NCBI RefSeq assembly: GCF_041146395.1
Contig: NC_090989.1
Location: 283,184,343-283,248,342 of the forward strand
Source: Eulemur rufifrons
Taxonomy: Eukaryota > Chordata > Mammalia > Primates > Lemuridae
Direction of reading: 5' to 3'
DNA length: 64,000 nucleotides
Part shown: positions 20,590-30,880 of the stretch, piece by piece
Position numbering within the stretch: position 1 is the first letter of the stretch
Layout of the letters: every line of letters starts with the position of its first letter
The notes under the pieces: generated by a model
The model's database searches: none
Told to the model about the DNA's origin: nothing
Seen by the model: the letters and a program-made list of their open reading frames with translations, nothing else
Program-made: the position numbers and the translations under genes

Positions 20590-20900
20590 GACCCTGGCCT
20601 AGGAACCCCGAACCCTCCCTTCTCTGGACTCTGCCCACCTTGTCGCCCCAGCAAGTCCCTGCCTCCTCAGTTTACCGATGGTCTCAGGAGGGGTTAGACG
20701 CCCGCTCCCTGCATTGGTCTCCTTTACGCGGGCGCATGCGGGCTCTTCCCATGCTTGGACCGCACACCTGACCTTCGCGGGAGCGCGGACTGCGCATGCA
20801 CATGACCCGCCTCTCCGCGTGCCGGCGCCGTCACCAACTGCTCCAAGCACGGCCGTTCCCGCATGTCCCCTGTATCTGCCCCCTACTCTGAGGACCCTGG
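20590..20900 (-). repeat. Duplicate of the RALGDS promoter flank, CpG core missing
   Basis: Aligns with both sides of the RALGDS CpG island at 1-830: the GAACCCTCCCTT / GGACTCTGCCCACC segment near 20610 matches bases 40-75, and the GTGACCCGYCTC-type segment near 20800 matches about 730. The central part with the MMVDCQ exon is absent. It is a promoter remnant, not expected to encode RALGDS. Confidence 0.75.
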
Positions 20901-20902
20901 GA

Positions 20903-21333
20903 TCAGGGGACGTGAAGCGACAGCAGACATGAGCCTGGGTAGGGAGGTCAGGTCGCCCCTCCCCTCCTCCTCCCCAGCCCCCTCCTTGTCTTCCACAAGG
21001 CCCAGCCTGTCCCTGGCTGCCCCCCTGGCTGGTGTAGGAGGGGCCACAGGGAGCCTGGGGCCCCACAACAGGGGCTGAGCCAGTGTTGGGTGGTCGCTGT
21101 TATTAGCGAGCCCCCTGCCCTCAAGGATTTTGCCCCATTTTATGCCTGAGCAGGGGCACCATACCCCAGGCCACAGGGCTCCAAGTGACCAAGTGACCCC
21201 GACCGTGGGTGGGTCCCCAGCATCACTGCTCTTCCTGTCACACATCCTGGCGCTGGTCATCAAAGGCCTCATCCTGTCTTGGGGCCTCCCCAGCCCGGGG
21301 ACCCCCTGAGTCCAGCACTTGGGGCGCCTTCCT
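20903..21333 (+). repeat. Segmental duplication, direct arm, copy 2
   Basis: Near-identical to 985-1415, same orientation, about 19.9 kb away. Local differences include a GGCCACAGGGAGCCTGGGG stretch near 21040. Confidence 0.9.
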
Positions 21334-21378
21334 CTGCAGCTCTAGCCCAGCACATTCTACAGGGTCCGAGTCACTGAC

Positions 21379-21655
21379 CCCATTTTCAAGTTCTGAGAAG
21401 TCACTGCATGAGCTTGCCTGTCACAGGGCTGTGACGTGGCCCAGCTGTGGGTTTGAACCCAGGTGAACTAACCCCAAAGGCTGTGCTTTGCACGGGGGCC
21501 CTGAGGAGGTGGCCTCTGAGCCCAGCCCTGAAGGTGAGTCTGTCGTGGAAGGGGTGTGGGGAGGGGCACTGCTGCAGGGGGCCCTGAGGGGGCAAAGGCT
21601 TGCTGGGGTGCCAGCTTGAGGACGGCTCCAGGAGGCTGGAGTTGGGTGTGGGGGA
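21379..21655 (-). repeat. Segmental duplication, inverted arm, copy 2
   Basis: Reverse complement of 1486-1762. Markers in reversed order: CCATTTTCAAG, GCATGAGCTTGCCTGTCACA, GTGGGTTTGAACCCAGG, GAGGCTGGAGTTGGGTGTG. It directly follows the direct arm, so an inversion breakpoint lies near 21333-21379. Confidence 0.85.
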
Positions 21656-21759
21656 CCAGATCACACAGGGTCTGAATGCTGGGCAAGGAGTTGGGGGCCA
21701 TGGGGGGCAGGGCACCAAATCCCCGTGGTTTCATCAGAGCCAGTAGCCAGGGAGGAGCC

Positions 21760-21935
21760 TGCCCCAGTCCTCTCCTGTGTACTGTGGGGGCTGTGGCACT
21801 GTCTGCCTCTCCCAGGCTGGGCACCCTGCTGGACAGCCCAGAGCTGGCCACCTGTCAAAGTAGCCCTTCTGGTAAGGTCTGTACCCAGAGAGGTGTGAGC
21901 GGGGGACCAAGGGAATGCCCCGCCCACCCAGCTCA
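21760..21935 (-). repeat. Duplicated intron piece of RALGDS-like pseudogene (copy at 26690-26830)
   Basis: Matches 26690-26830 with many substitutions; both share TCTCCTGTG-ACTGTGGGG, CCCAGAGCTGGCC and CAGAGAGGTSTGAG. It follows a splice-donor-like GTGAGC on the minus strand, so it looks like former intron. Confidence 0.7.
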
Positions 21936-21936
21936 C

Positions 21937-22170
21937 CAGGGTGCTCGCATACATGTTGCAGGTTTCCTTGTCCAGGCTGACTCAGATGATGCAGCGTCAT
22001 CCACCTGCTGGATGTGGTTCGGCCTCCAGGAGCCATGGTTGCAGAGGCCGTCACTGTCCTGGTGGGCGCTGAGCAGGAGGAAGTGCTGCTGGAGGCAGAG
22101 CTTTTGCAGGAGATTCAGCAGGGACGGCAAGGATTTGGGGAACGTCAAGATCAACAAAAGTCCTGCACCT
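21937..22170 (-). pseudogene. RALGDS-like pseudogene exon (linker and start of Ras-association domain)
   Basis: Minus-strand frames give, in RALGDS order, a Ser-rich run (SSASSSTSSCSAP), then SDGLCN with IQQVDD, then VSLDKETCNMYASTL. Human RALGDS has SSASSSTSSSSAST, SGLCN, NQQVGD and VSLDVDNGNMYKSIL. The three matches lie in three different frames, so at least two indels break the exon. A GTGAGC donor follows at 21936-21931, so the copy is unprocessed. The functional parent binds Ras-GTP through this domain; this copy cannot. Evidence is recalled similarity, without alignment scores. Confidence 0.75.
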
Positions 22171-22308
22171 GCAGGGCACCCGGGACAGTGACGGCTTCAG
22201 AGGCTTCTCAGAACTGGGGCTTCTTGGCTCCTGTGTGGGTGCAGAGTGGGGAGCTGGCACTGGGATGGAGGGCTAGGGAAGGGTGTTGCGGGGAAGGGTG
22301 GCAGTCAC

Positions 22309-22485
22309 CTTGTTTTCCTGGCCATCGGGAGACTCCAGGACAGAGCTCATGTTGATCTTCTCCATGAGAGCTGGAGGAGCTGTCCAAGTGCACACTGAGC
22401 GTGTCATCAATGTCCCCCCCAAGGGAGGGGCCACACCAGAGCTGGTCCCAGCAGTGTGAGCTGCCACTGGTGCTGGGCTCCATGC
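22309..22485 (-). pseudogene. RALGDS-like pseudogene exon (region between CDC25 and Ras-association domains)
   Basis: Minus strand reads EPSTSGSSHCWDQLWCGPSL, then GDIDDTLSVHLDSSSSS, and, after a one-base frame change, MEKINMSSVLESPDGQENK. Human RALGDS has ELSTSGSSHSKSCDQLRCGP, GDIADALSVHSAGSSSS and VEEINISFVPESPDGQEKK. A GTGACT donor follows at 22308. Two residues are missing near CDQ and the frame is broken once. It lies upstream, in the correct order, of the exon at 21937-22170. Unprocessed pseudogene. Confidence 0.85.
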
Positions 22486-22669
22486 TGGGGGCATGGAAGC
22501 CAGAGGGAAGGGCCAGGTTTGCAGTGCTCAGACCGCTGGGTGAGTGGGAGCTCTGGGATGCCCATGGGCATGGGTGGCGGTGGCTAGCATCTGGGAGGGC
22601 GTGAGGGAAGTGTCCGGAGGGCAGTGCCCTGTGGTGGGCAGAGCTCCTTGGTAAAGTCAGCTAGTCATC

Positions 22670-22830
22670 TGGTTCCCAGAGCACAGAAGGCACCTATGGC
22701 TGCGAGTGGCCCAGTGGCTGGAGAGGTTCAGGTGACACGGGCTGGGGTGGACTGGGGTGGCCGGTAGGTGGAAGGTGCCCTGCTGGTCTGGTTCCCTCCA
22801 GTCTGTAGGGGCTCAGCCACCGGTTGAACT
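22670..22830 (-). repeat. Duplicated intron piece (copy at 26840-27000)
   Basis: Shares CCCAGAGCACAGAAGGCRCC, GGAGAGGTTCAGGT and GGTCTGTA-type segments with 26840-27000. In that other copy the two pseudogene exons that lie next to it here are deleted. Confidence 0.75.
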
Positions 22831-22959
22831 GCCAGGGGCCGGTGAGAAAACAGTCTTGGCGAGCTGGAGAAAGAAGAGCCAGGCAAACCTCCAGCTGGCA
22901 GGTGGAGGGAGAGTGAAGATTGGGCAGAGGCTCAGAATACGGAACAGAAGCACTCGGAG

Positions 22960-25690
22960 TCAGCGAAACCCAATGCTCCTTCTTTTAAAGATTTACAAAA
23001 TTGGCGAGCCTTTACCTAGACTTACTGAGAAAAAAGGAAGACTGAAATTGCTAAAATCAGAAATGTCAATAGGATGTCACTAACGATACTTCAGGAAAAA
23101 AAGAAGGAATTACAGTAGAACATTGTGAACGGTGGTATGCCAACCACTTGGGTAGCCTAGATGGAACGAACCGTTTCCCAGAAGCACACAAAGTCACACT
23201 GACTCGAGAAAGAGGGGAGCATCTAAGCCGCCCGGTAATAAGGAAGGAGATGGAGTCAGTCATCCAGAGCAGCGTGACAGAAGTGCAGAGACACATGACT
23301 TCACTGGTGACTCCCCCGAGCATGTGAGAGGTAACAGCAAGCCTCTGATGTGCTTCAAAAGTAAAAACATACAAGAGGCGGGAACACTTCTTCACTCAGT
23401 CCATGAGGCCAGTGTCAGACCCTGATACCAAAGACAAGAATAGACCTCAGAAGAAAAGAAAATTACATGCCACAATCCACTATGGATATTGATGTAAAAT
23501 TCCTCAACAGCATACCAGCAAACAGAATCTAGCAGTACGTTGAAAGGACTATGCATGGTCATTAAATGTGGTGTATCCCAGGAACGCAAGAGATGTTCAA
23601 CACTGGAAAATCAGCCAGTGTAGTACAACACATCAAAGAAGTGAAGAAAAAAGCCTGCGTGATCATCTTAATGGATGCAGGAAAATTATGTGGAAAAATC
23701 CCTTCCTAATGAGAGCCCTCAACAAAATAGAAGTAGACAGGAACTTCCGCAACAGCACAAAGGATGTTTATGAGACAGTGACACTTACCATGTACTCAGG
23801 GGTGGAAGGCGGAAACCTTTGCCCTAAGACCAGGAACAAGACAAGAATGCCGACTTTCACCACTTCATTTCGACTTTGTAATGCAGGTGGGGACAGAGAA
23901 ATTAGGTTAGACGAAGTAATAAAGGCGCCAAAATTGGAAAGGAAGAAGTAAAATTATTTCTTTATCGATGACAAGAACTTACATGTGGAAGATCCTATGG
24001 AATTTGCTAGAGCTAATAAACAGCTTCAGCAGAGTTTCAGCAGAGATGATTGACACCTACGGAGCAAGGACTAGAGCTGAGACTCGAGAAATCAGCCCGT
24101 GTGTGAATGTCAATCAATTTCGAACCTGGGTACCGGGATTGTTCAGGCAGGGAAAACAGGCTCTTGGACAAGTCGTGCTGGGAGAACCGGATACCCACAG
24201 GCAACCTTACCTAATGCCCTACAGATTATTAACTCAAAGTGAATCTAAGACCTAAATTTGAGAAAGAAAACTATTACATAACCCTCTTCGAAGAAAACAC
24301 AAGGGCAAATCCAAATCTTCATGCCCTTTGATTTGGCATTTTTTTTTTTTTCTGGAGACAAGTTCTTCCTCTGTCACCCAGGCTGGAGTGCAGTGGCACA
24401 ATCATAGCTCACTGCAGCCACGAACTCCTGGGCTCTTTTGCCTCAGCCTCCTGAGTAGCTAGGACTACGGGCCACACCAGCACACCTGGCTAGTTTTTAA
24501 ATTTTTTGTAGAGATAGGGTCTCCCTATGTTGCCCAGGCTAGTCTCAACCTTCCAGACTCAAGTGATCCTCTCGCCTTTGGCTTGCCGAAGTGCTGGGAC
24601 TACGGGTGTGAGCTACTGCGCCTGGCCGCAACGGTTTCTTAAATATAACACCAAAAGCACAAGAACAAAAGGAAAAAAAGATAACTTTGACAAAAAAATT
24701 AATTAAAAACCTTTTTAGCATGAAAAGACACTCCCCAGAGTGAAAAGAGGACTCGCAATGTGGTGGAAAATAATTGCAAATCATAAATCTGATCAGGGTC
24801 TTATATCCAGAACATATGAAGCACTCCTATAACTCAGGAACAAAAACACAAACAATGCAAGTAAAAGTGGGCAAAGGGCCTGAATAGACACTTCTCTAAA
24901 GGTGCACAAATGGCCAATAAGCACATGAAAAGATGCTCAACATCATTAGGAATTAGGGAATGCAAATCAAAACCGCAATGAGCTGCAGCTCCACACCCAC
25001 TAGGATGGCTGTAATTTAACAAACAGGAAATAACAACTGTCAGAAAGGAAGATGAGGAATTGGAAGCTTCATACACTGCTGGGGGAAATGTCCAATGGCG
25101 GAATCGCCATGGAAAATGGTTTGGCAGTTCCTCCAAAATTTAAGCATAGCATTATGAATGACTCAGCAATTCCACCCCTAGGCGTATAGTGAAAACAATT
25201 GAACACACATATCTAAACAGACACCTGTGCGTATATATCCATAGCAGCATTAGTCGCAATATCCGAAAGGTTGTAACAAGCCAAGTGTCCGTCAACAGAG
25301 GAGTGTCTGAACAGAATGCGGCATAGCTGTGCCATGGAATGTTATTCGGCCGTAAGAAGGAGTGGGGTCTTGACACTTGCGGCACCGTAGCTGAACCTGA
25401 AAACATTATGCTAAGTGAAAAAGCCTGACACAAAAGGCCACGAATTTTATGATTCCAAGTGTGTGAGAAATCTAGAATAGCCGAGTGAGCAGATATCGGC
25501 AGCAGGTTAGTGGCTGCCCAGGAGTGGGGAGTGGGGAGTGGCGGTTTCATGGGTATGGGGTTTCTGTCCGGCTGATAAAAACGTTGTGGAGCTGGACAGG
25601 GGTGACGGTGCACAGCGTAGTGAATGTAGTCAACGCCATTGGATTGTACAATTTACAGGGTTTTTAAAGGCAAACTTTATTTTATGTGAA
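22960..25690 (+). mobile_element. Old L1 (L1M-type), ORF2 to 3' tail, interrupted by Alu
   Basis: Plus-strand decayed L1: reverse-transcriptase-region phrases (ATGAGAGCCCTCAACAAAAT, CATCTTAATGGATGCAGG), then GATTTGGCA / AACGGTTTCTTAAATATAAC split by an Alu, AATGGCCAATAAGCACATG, TTTGGCAGTTCCTCC, and the 3' tail near 25370-25690. Many stops and indels, so no active protein. It separates the linker block at 25.8 kb from the pseudogene exons at 22 kb. Confidence 0.85.
24339..24627 (-). mobile_element. Alu SINE inserted in L1
   Basis: Dimeric Alu on minus strand: T-rich tail, CTGTCACCCAGGCTGGAGTG, TTTTTTGTAGAGATAGGGTC linker, ending GCGCCTGGCC. The L1 sequence continues across it. Confidence 0.9.
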
Positions 25691-25799
25691 TTTTATAACA
25701 TAAAATACAGGTAACCAGAAAGTGTACGAAGAGACAAAAAACCAGTCAGAGAAAAACAAAAAGGACGTGCTCATAGGTGAGCGGCAGGAAGGCCGTCTG

Positions 25800-26690
25800 G
25801 TCTGGAACGTGCGCTGGCTGCATCTCCAGAGGTGGCACGGAGGGGTGGGGGGCTGGTTCTCGCCCTGCGGCTGCTGGTCAAGCTCACTCCAGCTGTGGCT
25901 CTTGCTCTGGCCCTGGGGCTGGAGCTGGCGCTGGAGTCGCCTTTTGCTCTGCACACAGCACCGGCCCTCGCCGCGGAGCGGGTGCAGGAACTGGTGCTGG
26001 TCAGCAGGCACTGCGAAAGCTGGTTCTGGAGCTGGTTCTAGCTCAAACTTGCACTGGCTCTGTCTCTGGAATTGGTGTTAGAGCAGGTCAGAGCTCTAGA
26101 ACCGGTGCTAGCTCTGGCGCTGGAGCTGGGATCAGAGTTGGTGAGACAGCTGCCCCTCTCTCTGCAGTTTTGGGGATCCTGGCACGCGAGCTGTTTCTGG
26201 CTTTGGCATTAGAGGTAGAGTTCTTGTATCTGGTGTTTGTTCTGGAGCTCACACAGGCTCTAGCTTTGAACTGGTGCTACAACTGGTTCTGGAATGGCTC
26301 TTCCTCTGCAATGGGTCATCAAATGACCCGGCACTGGCTCTAATCCTGGAATCTGTTTGAAGCTGGTTCTGGCTCTCTAGCTGGTGTTGGAACTATTACC
26401 GGAGCCGGCACAGGGGGTGTGATATAGCTGCCTCTAACTCCGGATTGGTTGTTAGAGCTCATACTGGAGCTGCTGCTAGTGCTAGACCTATTGCTGGAGC
26501 CATTTCTGGCTCTGGAGCTGGTGCAGGGGCTGGTGCCGGCCTGGGCTCTATCTCTGGGTCTAGTGCTAGAGCCGGTGCCACAGTGGGCTCTTCCTCTGAA
26601 CCTGGGTCTAGCTCTGTATCTGGCACTGGCTCCAATTCTACCACTGTGTTGGGAGCTGGTTTTAGCTCTAGGTGAGGCCTGCCTCCATGC
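25800..26690 (-). pseudogene. Expanded Pro/Ala/Glu linker repeat of RALGDS-like pseudogene, block I
   Basis: Hexamer-based degenerate array. On plus it reads (CTGGAGCTGGYR)n; on minus it decodes as Pro-Ala-Pro-Glu-Leu-Glu, for example VELEPVPDTEL, EEEPTVAPAL and RPAPAPAPAPEPE. Human RALGDS has a similar low-complexity linker between its REM and CDC25 domains. Parts remain open for more than 100 codons (26459-26869 on minus), but other parts carry stops and frame changes. The parent's linker is much shorter as I recall it, so this one has grown. A stand-alone minisatellite is the alternative; nearby RALGDS-like exons favour the pseudogene reading. Confidence 0.55.
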
Positions 26691-27000
26691 TCTCCTGTGG
26701 ACTGTGGGGACTGTGGTGGCCGTCTGCCTGGATGGCCCAGAGCTGGCCGCCTGTCGAAACAGCCCTTGAAGAGAGATCTGGATCCAGAGAGGTCTGAGTG
26801 AGGGGACCAAGGCGATGCCCCACCTGCTAGTCCTCTGCTTCCCAGAGCACAGAAGGCGCCTGTGGCCATGAGTGGTCTACACAGGGTGGGTCAGTCTGCT
26901 CACTGGCAGGCGTCATGCCCGGCGGCAGGAGAGGTTCAGGTAACACTGGAGTCTGGGTGGCCTGGGTTGGCCTGGTCCCCCATGGTCTGTAAGAACTTAG
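26690..27000 (-). repeat. Duplicated RALGDS-like intron pieces, middle deleted
   Basis: Joins the equivalents of 21760-21935 and 22670-22830, without the roughly 0.7 kb with two pseudogene exons found between them in the other copy. It directly precedes (on minus) linker block I. Confidence 0.7.
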
Positions 27001-27031
27001 CCACCCTGGGGAGGGCAGTACTGGAGGCTGC

Positions 27032-27206
27032 TTAGGGGATGCTTGTAGCACTCCTGAGTCCTTTCTGCTCCATGTGAAGGAGGGCTGAGCTGGCTCCATG
27101 CCTGACCTGTGCCCCTGGGTAAAGGTCACTGTTTCTGGACAAAGTCATGGTGGGTGGTAGAGTCCATGGTTTAGAAGACATTGATGTTGTAAGGGGGTCT
27201 TCAGCT
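27032..27206 (-). pseudogene. RALGDS-like pseudogene last exon (Ras-association domain end)
   Basis: Acceptor CTCCTCCAG is followed by ELKTP, NINVF, a stop where the parent has Tyr, TMDSTTHHDFVQKQ, TFTQG and, in another frame, QVRHGASSALLHMEQKGLR, then TAA at 27032-27034. Human RALGDS ends KLKIPENANVFYAMNSTANY, DFVLKKRTFTKG, VKHGASSTLPRMKQKGLK. At least one in-frame stop and two frame changes. The retained acceptor shows it is a genomic duplicate rather than a retrocopy. Confidence 0.85.
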
Positions 27207-27369
27207 CTGGAGGAGAGGGGCAGAGGGATGGTCACCTCTGCTGGCGAATGTGCTGCAGGCCAGAGAGATGAGCTGCACAGACGGGAAGCAGATGAGTGGT
27301 GTGAGGGCTGGGCGGGGGGAGGCAGTGACTGCTGGGTGAGCACAGGGTGTCCGCTTGGGGGGATGACAA

Positions 27370-27610
27370 TGCTCTGGAACTAGGCAGTGGTGATGGCTGC
27401 ACTGCACTGTGAGTGCATTTAATGCACCTAAATTGGATAACTTCAAATGATTACAATTTAAAAATATTTTTATCTTAAGGCTAGTCAAGTGAAGCAGTGG
27501 GAGTAGAGAAGGAACAAAGGAATCTGTAACTGGTGATTAATTAGTTGTAAACACCACTGCATAAAAATTGTAACTTATAAATAAATAAATAACATTTAAA
27601 ATTTAAAGTA
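27370..27610 (+). mobile_element. L1 3' tail fragment
   Basis: ATGCTCTGGAACTAGGCAGTGG, then TGCATTTAATGCACC and a T/A-rich tail match an old L1 3' end on plus. Confidence 0.65.
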
Positions 27611-27659
27611 TAAAGCACCACAAAATATGAAATAGTAAAAAAAGAAAAACCATCACGGG

Positions 27660-27960
27660 AAAGCAGGACAATGGCTCTGGTGCTGAGCTGGCGCCGGCTG
27701 TCCCTCGGGAGCTGGCGCAGAAGCTGGCGCGGGCGCCATGGCTGCCGGCACGTCTGGCACTAGAGCTGGTTTTGGCTTTATAGGAGTCAGCTCCAGCAGG
27801 GGTGCCGGTGCCAGAGCTGGGTGTAGCGCCACGAGTGACAAAGGGGCCCCGGCTGGCGCCAGCTCTCTTCCTGGAGCTGGTGCAGAAGCCGGCTCTCATG
27901 GTGGCTCTGATGGCTGGCACTCCCTCTCATGGTGGCAGTGCCTCTGGCTCTGAGACAGGC
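27660..27960 (-). pseudogene. Pro/Ala linker repeat of RALGDS-like pseudogene, block II
   Basis: Same degenerate CTGGCGCTGG-type hexamers; minus frame reads ALAPAPLLELTP, MAPAPASAPAPEGQPAPA. It lies upstream of the last exon at 27032-27206 on the same strand. No CDC25-domain exon is seen between them. Confidence 0.5.
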
Positions 27961-28019
27961 TTTAGGTCTGTCACTGTGTCTGCGGCTCTTGAGGTTGTAC
28001 AGAACAGGTGCTGGAGATA

Positions 28020-28185
28020 GTGCGGATTGTGGCACAGCATTAGGGATGCAGTTAATGCTGCTGAATTATATAATTTAAAATGATTTATAATGATTAAAAA
28101 CTTAAATTTTATTGTATATAAATTTTAAAACATAAAATATAATAAACCATAAAAATATGAAATAGAAAATTTTTTTTAAAAAGTA
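28020..28185 (+). repeat. A/T-rich L1-tail-like spacer, second copy
   Basis: TTTAAAATGATTTATAATG, AAATTTTAAAACATAAAATA and AAAATATGAAATAG recall the L1 tails at 25640-25720 and 27400-27660. All three spacers lie directly left of a linker-repeat block. Confidence 0.55.
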
Positions 28186-28199
28186 TTGCCATCACAGGT

Positions 28200-28660
28200 G
28201 GGGCAGCAAAGCTCTGGCACGGGGGCTGGCGCTGGCTGTGGGCAGCAGCTGGCTCTAGCGCCGGCGCCAGTGCCCTGGCTCATGCCTGAGCCACGGAGCT
28301 CTGGCTCTGGAACTGGCACGGGAGCTGGGGCCTGAGCGGGTGCTGGAGCTGGCTCTAGAATTAGCTCTGGTTCTGGGGCTGACCTTAACCCTGGTGGTGG
28401 TGCCAGAACTGGTGTGAGAACTGGCAGTGGAGATGGCTTTAGCTCTGGAGCTGGTCCAAGTGTTGGAGCTGCAGGTGGCTCTAGTTCCGGAGCTGTCCCT
28501 AGTTCTATCTGTACAGCTGGTCCGGAGCAGCACTAGCTCCACGGCTGGTGCAACATGTAATGCAGAGGTGCTTGTGACTCTTCAGGTGGCCCAGGTCCTA
28601 GCTCCGCCTCCACATCTGGAAGGAGACCTGGCACTGGAGATGGCGCCAGCTCCGTAGCCC
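28200..28660 (-). pseudogene. Pro/Ala linker repeat of RALGDS-like pseudogene, block III
   Basis: Third block of the CTGGAGCTGG-type hexamer array (about 460 bp) with the same minus-strand coding flavour, but with frames broken repeatedly. Confidence 0.5.
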
Positions 28661-28699
28661 CACCCAGGCTGCGAGACGTTGTGTTAGGCTGCAAGCACT

Positions 28700-28975
28700 G
28701 AGGGCAGGGATGCGGTCTGTGCTTCACCGTTGAATTTCAGGTGCAGGACACGGGTGCAGAATGCGTGCATAAATGAACCCAATGTGTTTTTGTCTCTCAG
28801 GCTTCTCTATAAAATAACGGCGCCTGCCTCATAGGGCTGTTGGATGGATTATATCGATTCATTCATCTATGTATTCAATAATGACTTAAATGCCTACTGT
28901 GTACTGGGCACTGTTCTAGAGGCTTTGGAATATAGCAGTGGATGAGCACAATCCCCGCGGGCACGGAGCCGACCT
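28700..28975 (+). repeat. MIR / L2-like sequence
   Basis: TTGTGTTAGGCTGCAAGCACT-type start, then GCCTCATAGGGCTGTTGGATGG and TACTGTGTACTGGGCACTG: common MIR and L2/MIR3 phrases on plus. Confidence 0.5.
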
Positions 28976-28979
28976 GAGC

Positions 28980-29370
28980 GGGGTTGAAATGGGAGAACAT
29001 GGGGCTCAGGCATGGGGTCTGAGCTCAGTGGGAGCTTGTCCAGCAGCTCAGGGCCAGCCTGGGGGGGTGCTGTGGTGGAGGGGATGTGGGATCCTTGGTC
29101 TGAATGCCCATGTCACCCCCAGTCCCTACTGGCTGTTTCCCTCACTGAGCCTCAGTTTTCCCATCTGTAAAATGTGTGTGTGAGGAAATCCACTCCTTGG
29201 TTTCCTATTAAAGTTGGCCCTGATCCTCCAAGACAGACAAAGCAGAACTCCCTGAGGTTTGTCCCCCTTCAGGTCACCACAAAGAGCCAGAATTTGAGTT
29301 CGCTGAGGGACCTGGGCTATGTCCCCCCCAGGGGACTAGTTAGCGTCCCCCTTCTGGAGCTGACTGCAGA
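28980..29370 (+). repeat. Dispersed duplicated unit, copy B
   Basis: Homologous to 13407-13830 and to the adjoining copy C. Markers: GGGCTCAGGCATGG, GCCAGCCTGGGGGG, GTGGTGGAGGGGATGTGGG, CCCATCTGTAAAATGTG, CCTTGGTTTC. Confidence 0.9.
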
Positions 29371-29767
29371 GTTTAACTGAGGGAGTGTAGGTCTCGGGCA
29401 TGTGGTCCAAGCTCAGTGGGAGCTTATGCAGCAGCTCAGGGCCAGCCTGGGGAGGTGCTGTGGTGGAGGGGATGTGGGATCCTTGGTCTGAACGGCCAGG
29501 CTACCCACAGTCCCCACTGGCTGGCCCCTGGCTGGGCCTTAGTTTTCCCATCTGTAAAATGGGCGTGTGAGGAAATCCATTCCTTGGTTCCATAATAAAT
29601 GTGGTCTGGATCCTTCCAGACACACAAAGTAGATCTTGCTGTGGTTTGTCCCCCTTCAGGTAGCCCCAGAGGGCCAGGATTAGAGTTCAGGGGGGGACCT
29701 GGGTGATGTTCCTCCAGGGCACTGGTGACTCTCTCCCTCCTGGTCAGTGGCTGAGCTGTGCTGGGAG
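29371..29767 (+). repeat. Dispersed duplicated unit, copy C (tandem with B)
   Basis: Starts where copy B ends. Shares GTGGTGGAGGGGATGTGGG and ATCCTTGGTCTGAA with B, and TGGTCAGTGGCTGAGCTG with the end of A, so C is the more complete partner of A at that end. Confidence 0.9.
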
Positions 29768-29939
29768 CACTAGAGCCGGCTGCTCAGTGGCCACGGTGAC
29801 CCAGGTGTTGAGGCACACTGGCAGAGGAGCTCCTCAAGGTGCTTGCGAAAGCCAGCTGGGTGTCTGTGACGCGGACCAGCGAGGGTCGGCCTCGCTGGCG
29901 GTTGGGTCCTGCCAGAGACCTTTATGGGTTAGTGCATGG

Positions 29940-30460
29940 AGGGCTTCCTCCCTTCACTCTTGTACTTACTTTCTTTCCCGACTACATTGTACTTCACGTA
30001 GATAGTGGTCATTTATTTAGCCAGACCTTTGATGGAGGAAATTGGGTTGTTCCCAGTCATTTGCTCTTACGACTAAGGCTGCAGGGAATAACCGGGCACA
30101 TGTGTCACGTGCAGAGGTGTTTCTGTGGGTTGCATTCCCTGAACTGGGCTTGCGGCATCAAAGCTTAAATAGAGTTGCAGTTTGGGTAGGTATGATCAAG
30201 CTGCTCCCATGGAGGGCAACTTGTGTTTCCATCAGCAACGCAGCCTCAGAGTGTATTTCCAAACCTTTGGATTTGGCAATTTTGAATATTGTGACTGAGA
30301 ATGGAACATGTTTTCATATGTTTAAGGCTGTTTATATTTCTTTTTTGTGAAGCATCTGATAATGTCTTTTGCTCATTTTCCTGCTGTGTGGCTGATATTT
30401 TTATTATCAATTTCTAGGAGCTCTTTATATATTGGGGGTCTGGGGCATGTTATTTGAGAT
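29940..30460 (-). mobile_element. Old L1 fragment
   Basis: Minus-strand L1 features: TTTTGCTCATTTTCCTGC, TTTCTAGGAGCTCTTTATAT and a GAAATTGGGTTGTTCCCAG stretch. Noncoding. Confidence 0.55.
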
Positions 30461-30549
30461 ACGAGTTGCCAGTCTTTGTTCCCAGTGACTCATTCCCTGC
30501 CTTTCACGGTGTGGTCTCGCCCCACCGTGTATGGTGGAGCTGCATTCTT

Positions 30550-30880
30550 CCCAAACTGGTCTGCACGCTCAAGACATCTCTCTGAAAATACCACAGCAGA
30601 TATCGCTCTGTGGAATCTGACGAGCTGATTGCAAAATTTATGTAGAAACGCAAAAGGCCAAAATAGGGTCAGAAGAATCTTGAATAAGAAGGATGGAGGA
30701 CTGATGGTACCGGATATTCAGACTTATTGTAAAGCCACAGGCGTCAAAGCAGGGAGGCCGTGGTGCACACACGGACACAGAGCTGAGAATGGAGCCCGCC
30801 CCGTGTGAACCTTGCAAGGGTAACAAAGGAAGCTGGACATACGGGAGTATACCCTGAGGATGGGTCAACATACGACAATT
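30550..30880 (+). mobile_element. Old L1 ORF2 fragment
   Basis: GATTGCAAAATTTATGTAG, AATCTTGAATAAGAAGGATG and CAGACTTATTGTAAAGCCAC follow L1 ORF2 order on plus; frame broken. Confidence 0.75.

Noticed and set aside
23568..23951. 127-codon plus-strand frame
   Set aside because: Diverged L1 reverse-transcriptase region with breaks on both sides, not a gene.
25777..26343. Plus-strand Gly/Ala/Ser-rich frame of 188 codons
   Set aside because: Antisense reading of the hexamer array; the minus strand matches the RALGDS linker and has RALGDS-like exons around it.
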